Translations under genes and position numbers: made by a program | Part shown: piece after piece, positions 56,845-62,950 of the stretch | How positions within the stretch are numbered: position 1 is the first letter of the stretch | Layout: every line of letters begins with the position of its first letter | Source: Leucogyrophana mollusca | Taxonomy: Eukaryota > Basidiomycota > Agaricomycetes > Boletales | NCBI GenBank assembly: GCA_021014945.1 | Contig: MU266494.1 | Span: forward strand, 1 to 62,950 | DNA length: 62,950 nt | Reading direction: 5' to 3' | Notes under the pieces: model-generated | The model's database searches: none | What the model saw: only the letters and a program-made list of their open reading frames with translations | What the model was told of the DNA's origin: nothing

Positions 56845-57892
56845 ATGCTCTATACGCCTGTCTCGAGATTGCTTAAATCATCAGATGACACAACTATCTA
56901 TGCTGAAGCAATTGGTGACCCAAAGAAGCAAAGTGTAGTCTTTGTTCACGGGCTGGGCTCCTCAGGCGAGGTATATGACTCCCTTTTCCGCGATGAGCGT
57001 CTGCTTGGTCAGCTATACCTTGTGAGCCCCTCAGGATATCATGCTCGACAGCGGGTAGAGCTGACTCTTGGTGGAAGGTGCGATATGATATGCGTGGCCA
57101 CGGGAGAAGCGGGAAGCCGACTGACCCTGCTTCCTATTCTTCTTCTCTATATGCGGCGGACTTTGCTGTTGTCGTTGCTGCTTATGAACTGAAGCAACCT
57201 GTCCATTTTGGATGGTACATATTTCTACGCCCCCGTTTTTATATCTCAGGTCACTTATATAGCATTTTCTGTGTTCTTCAGGAGTCTCGGAGGTAAGGTC
57301 ATTATTAATTGTGCACGCTGTTTCGAGGCCATTCACGATTTATTTTTTTCAAGCGAGTGTGGTCGCTGACATATGTGCACATGTCCACCCCCTCCCTATT
57401 TCGGGTGTGGTTTATGTTTCTGCCTTGCCACACCTTGGCGACATATTGCAGGCTATCGGCACCCCAGCTGTCTTTGCAATGCTGCCAGGTCTCCTATCAG
57501 AGGACGCTGATGTATCCCGACAAACGCGCAAAGCATTTGTAGAGTCCATGTTCAGCAACCCTGAGAACGTTCCGGCTGACCTGAAGCAGTCATGGCTGGA
57601 CTGTCTGTCCCTCCTCACCCCCCAGCTTGCCAATCTGGCCCTTACTCGTGGACAGGATGCCCAGCCACTTTTCGAAGCTGGCAAAAATGGGTTGCCACTG
57701 TTGGTTATCGGGGGAACCGCAGATAGTCAGGTTAAGAATCTCATTGTCGCAGAAAAGATGAAGCCATACTTCAAAGATCTGGAGACTTGCATAATCGAAG
57801 GTGCTGGTCATGCCGTATTCTACGACAACCAAGAGGAAGTAGTCACGGCCCTGCTATCTTTCATCGACCGCCGCATAACAGTAGACAAGTGA
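56845..57892 (+). CDS. Alpha/beta hydrolase
   Basis: Alpha/beta-hydrolase-fold enzyme of about 280 residues. The start MLYTPVSRLLKSSDDTTIYA at 56,845 is followed by VVFVHGLGSSGEVY (oxyanion-hole HG motif), YDMRGHGRSGKP, the nucleophile elbow GWSLG (serine, split across two introns), SGVVYVSALPHLGDI, PLLVIGGTADSQV with the likely acid Asp, and GAGHAVFYDNQEEV with the catalytic His. Stop at 57,890-57,892. One exon between the two introns around 57,283-57,293 is only 11 bases long, so annotation programs may miss it. The triad is complete. The family includes esterases, lactonases and C-C hydrolases; sequence does not tell which. Its head-to-head arrangement with the O-methyltransferase suggests work in the same pathway. 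Confidence 0.8.
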
Positions 57893-58543
57893 CTACCTGG
57901 ATATTAGGAGTATCATTCCCTTAATCTGTATCAAGTAAGCGACCCCGCCCTTTCACGGACGTCTCAGTGTACTTCAAATAGTTACAGCCAGAAAACCTGG
58001 GACTTTGGCACATGTACACTCGACAGCGCCACATATATTGTTACCGTACCACTGAAATCGAATTTCTGTATGACTGTGCCCATGGATTTCACGCTTACTG
58101 GGAGGTGGGGTTGACGACGCAAGCAGTGAATGACAGGTCGATGATAGTCATTGATAGTAGGGAGCACGCACCGGGAGCACTGTATGATCGAGCGATTCCG
58201 AGTCTGACCAACGTCGGAGTCCACCTGGCAGTCCAGCGCCTTTGGGTGGTGGGGATCGGTAATTATAGTAGCCGCATACTCGGTCGTTACTGTTTGTGAA
58301 GAGTTTCAATTTACTTAGAGGATGGTATAATAACGTACCGACGTACAAGCGTACACACAACACGATAAACGCTGCATGAGGCTGGAGGGAAATCAGAGAA
58401 CGAAGGAGGGGAGACGGAAACAAAACGGCTAAATAAGATTTGAAAGTATGTCACTACATACACAGCCAACAAAAAGTACACTTTGAGCATTTACTACTGC
58501 TTCTTTGGTCATGTCGGTTATGCGTCCATGATGAGCATGACGG
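57893..58543. other. Intergenic region after the tailoring-gene block
   Basis: No recognised gene. It separates the tailoring genes from conserved housekeeping genes and may mark the cluster border. Confidence 0.4.
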
Positions 58544-60905
58544 TCAGCCATCCATACTGAAGAGATCGTCGTCGTCGTCACCTGTGACGACCGGGCCGCT
58601 GAGGGGGCTGAGAGGTCCTTGGCCTTGCCAGCTGCGATTATTAGATACAGCGCGGGGGAGGGGCGAGGCTGTGGGTGGGGAGTGCGCCAGGCTTATGGAT
58701 GGATTAGGGGACGGGCGGGAGGCTGCTGCGGAGTAGGATAGTCTTGAGAACATGGTCTCCAGCCCTGCAACAGGCGCACCACCACCGTCGTGGTGACTTT
58801 GGCCAAGCCCATGCGACCATTCCTGAGTACCCAATGAGTACATGGGATTCTGACTCGCTGCGCTCGATGACGAGGGGGAGGCCATAGTAGGCGGGAGCGC
58901 ATGGATGCGCGAGTACCCCGCCGCGAGACCTTGGGGGAGACTCTGCCCGGGAGCGTGAGCCTGGAGAGCCCGCATAGAAGGGGATATGGCTGATGGTCGC
59001 TCATCAGTTTCTCCGCCACCCGGAATAGGACGCCCAGACGTGGAACGGTGTACGCCGAGGGGATAGTATGGTTCGGCCTGATGGTGGTTCCCGAAGGTGC
59101 TCACGCGTGGGGGAGAGAAAGATATTGCGGCTGAGTTGGCGTTAGCCAGAGAAGGATTGGGAGGGGCATTCAGGGGAGTGGCAGCTCCCGAGGTAGAGGA
59201 TGTATGATGGTGGAGAGGAGAAGTTCTACTCATACCAGACGCTGTGCGTTGAATGCCGGACATCTTAGAGTTGAGGTAGTAGTGGTGCAATCCGGGAAGG
59301 AAAGCCGCAGAAGCATTGGAAGGGGCAAGGAGAGAGGGAGATGGGGCGTCTTCGTTGGTGAATGAGCGACCGCCGAAGCCATTGTTGGATTTGAGGGAAC
59401 TTGGAGTACCACCCAACCCGAACCCGTTCCCACTGATACCATTACTGTTCATGGTGTCCGGAGAGCCGGGGAGACCGTTAGCGTGATCAGACCAGATGGA
59501 TCTGATGTCACCCAACAAAGATGGTGCAGGAACAGAGCGTGAATATCGGTGATGAGGACCTTCAGGCTGCGGTCGCGTCGTTGGGCTCTCCCCGAAGCTG
59601 GGATTGTTTACGAGGACAGGGCGACCAGAGTTAGTGCGCGACATACGGCGCGAACGCTCTTCTGGAGTTAGGAGATCGGTTAACGAGCTGGGAATGAATT
59701 CCTCCAGGTCTTCGTCTTCGACGACAATGTCTCGTTCTATCCCGCTAATTCCGAGACCACTTTCCCCTCGACTGACGACTTGTGATGGGATGGGGCCGAA
59801 ATCTGCTTTCCACGTCTGCGCAGCGCCGAGGGATGCAGCTAGGCCGGAGCGCGTTTTGAAGTCTGGCAATGACTCGTTATCATAAGGGCCGAACATGGAA
59901 TGTGAACCTGGTGCCGAGAATGGAGATGATATAATTTGAGCGGCAGGAGATGTTCCAGGGGAAGCTCCGTTCAGCTGGGCTGCATGAGACGTGGCAGACC
60001 GTGGAGGAGAGCCGATTGGACCTAGGTCAGCGGAGTCTGATGTGCGATGCGACAGGCCCATTCGGCGGGGTGCGCTAGGAGTACTAACAGGCAGCGGAGG
60101 TGGGCCGTCTTTTGGCGAGTCCTCGCTTTTGATGGGCTCTGCGGACGTTTCTGACGGTGGGGAGGTTCCGGACGGGGGCTGGGTGGATATTTTTCCTTGA
60201 GCGGGAGCTGAAGGGAGTTGATTACTTTCGTCAGGCAAGCCGAACGCAGCAAAATCCGTGTTCTTTAGAGGGGGAGCCGGAGCTGGAGGGGATAGCGTCG
60301 CTTTTAATGGCATCGGGCGCGACGAGGTGGTAAGGGCCCTCGTAGGTGCAGTTGACCCAGAGAGAAGACCAGTGCGGGGACGTGCATCCGCAGCCGAAGA
60401 CGCTCCAGCTGGACTCGCATGACCATGAGTATCTCTCTTCGGGTTTTTGCTGCCTCTGCTGCTCTCTCGACCCTGATTACCTCCGCCACCTCCTGCAGCC
60501 AGCTGCGCAGCTTTCTTATTCTTCCGATCCATGGCCATGCTCTGACCGGGGAGAATATGGGCAAGAGCACACTTGTGCCCGAATTTACAGTTTCCCTTGA
60601 CGAACCAGGCGCACACTTCCTTTTGATGTCCTGGCTCTTGTACAGCATGGGAGAACGGGCAGGAAGCCCCCGCCGTGCATGAACCGACTTTAAAGAACTT
60701 GCAGGGAACATGGGAGAGGTCTTTGGCTACAACGCTGAAGCATGAGAGGACGAAGGCGAGTATGTGAGGATATATGTCGGAACGTACACTTTGAGGATGA
60801 CTTTGAGGATTTATGATTTTTATCTTTTTCCCTCTCCGTATCGACGTCCTTTTCAGCGTCAAGTTCAGGGAACTTTTCGCTATCGTTCTTGTCTGCGGCT
60901 GGCAT
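58544..60905 (-). CDS. CCCH zinc-finger protein (Lee1-like)
   Basis: Putative RNA-binding protein of about 765 residues. Exon 1 starts MPAADKNDSEKFPELDAEKD at 60,905 and ends in a lysine/serine-rich stretch. The intron runs from GTACGT to GCCAAAG. Exon 2 starts LSHVPCKFFKVGSC, and its first finger CKFFKVGSCTAGASCPFSH is followed by CAWFVKGNCKFGHKCALAH, both with C-x7-C-x5-C-x3-H spacing, near residues 45-90. HILPGQSMAMDRKNKKAAQ follows. The rest is a long serine/proline-rich, probably disordered tail with acidic VVEDEDLEEFIPSSLTDLL in the middle, ending DDDDDLFSMDG with TGA at 58,544-58,546. An ATG further upstream in the unspliced frame (61,024) is unlikely to be the true start, because exon 1 above has fungal-like splice signals. 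It diverges from the MAP kinase gene. Confidence 0.82.
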
Positions 60906-61172
60906 GTCGTGCGGGCTGGGGAAAGAGAGAAAACCAAGAGTCTGAGCTCAAGACAGAATTTGCAGGGTACTCGGCGCTCGCAGAAGGAAAGATGCCCGTT
61001 TGAGGATGGATGATAAGCTATCAAAAAACTAATCTGGTAAAATTACTTATATTAATATAATTATTATCATCTAAACTAATAACTTACAGTTACCGAGATC
61101 TGCTTCGGCTTATTGTCTTCGGGTCTCTCTCTCCAGAATACCCCGTTCATTGCTCGAGGCGATCTGAGGATT
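60906..61172. promoter_or_regulatory. Divergent promoter region of the CCCH and MAPK genes
   Basis: The 267 bases between divergent starts include a very AT-rich block at about 61,020-61,085 (TTACTTATATTAATATAATT), which could be a nucleosome-depleted core promoter. Confidence 0.4.
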
Positions 61173-62846
<1,674 letters not shown>

Positions 62847-62919
62847 CCTGGAGATGAAGAGGATCTGTACTATCTTGAGCCTTGGGTGTACTATTATATT
62901 GATTAATCGTGATTTATGT

Positions 62920-62921
<2 letters not shown>

Positions 62922-62950
<29 letters not shown>
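62922..62950. other. Terminal poly-T run at the end of the window
   Basis: Twenty-nine T residues run to the last base. This is probably a contig end or an assembly stop in a homopolymer; it is not a telomere repeat of the TTAGGG type. Confidence 0.6.

Noticed and set aside
58440..58736. 98-residue plus-strand open frame at the end of the CCCH gene
   Set aside because: It overlaps the antisense of the serine/proline-rich tail of a well-supported gene and has no recognisable content.
62922..62950. Possible telomere or transposon poly-A tail
   Set aside because: A pure T run at the very end of the sequence has no telomere unit and no retroelement coding sequence beside it. A contig end is more likely.

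Overview
This window is eukaryotic and fungal. Genes are split by many short introns of about 50-65 bp (GT-AG, with a few GC-AG candidates) and lie on both strands without operons. Several families are typical of Agaricomycetes (mushroom-forming basidiomycetes): DUF6534 multi-span membrane proteins, I66 cospin-like protease inhibitors and a tyrosine-kinase-like protein kinase. I cannot name the species; a polypore is only a guess. Exon joins were worked out by eye from splice signals and from comparing paralogues, so exact borders are inferred.

Layout. (1) 0.5-9.8 kb: a two-gene module duplicated in tandem. Each unit has a minus-strand I66 inhibitor diverging from a plus-strand gamma-glutamyltransferase. 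(2) 10.7-35.7 kb: an array of seven DUF6534 genes arranged almost as a mirror image around a chitin synthase regulator of the Skt5/Chs4 type. The left arm holds copies a(-), b(+) and c(+). The right arm holds d(-), e(-), f(-) and g(+). The pairs c/d, b/e and a/g match in inverted orientation, and f is an extra tandem copy of e. A degraded inverted piece of Skt5 at 18.84-19.06 kb sits where a palindrome would predict the lost partner of the intact Skt5 gene. A decayed unit of unknown function (X) lies upstream of b, e and f. Copy d carries a one-base frameshift. (3) 36.8-41 kb: a small unknown gene and a protein kinase, probably fused to a long proline-rich region with an internal repeat. (4) 41.7-57.9 kb: a set of tailoring enzymes typical of secondary metabolism. 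These are a LaeA/UMTA-like methyltransferase, a cytochrome P450, a flavin-dependent halogenase, an O-methyltransferase and an alpha/beta hydrolase, with two more DUF6534 genes (h and i) interleaved. No backbone synthase is visible. (5) 58.5-62.9 kb: conserved housekeeping genes, a CCCH zinc-finger protein and a TEY-type MAP kinase. The window then ends in a poly-T run.

Working together: the I66/GGT units look like secreted or surface defence and glutathione functions expanded by duplication. The 41.7-57.9 kb block looks like a biosynthetic neighbourhood making a chlorinated, oxidised and methylated small molecule. The DUF6534 membrane proteins in that block share divergent promoter regions with the methyltransferase and the P450, which suggests but does not prove co-regulation.
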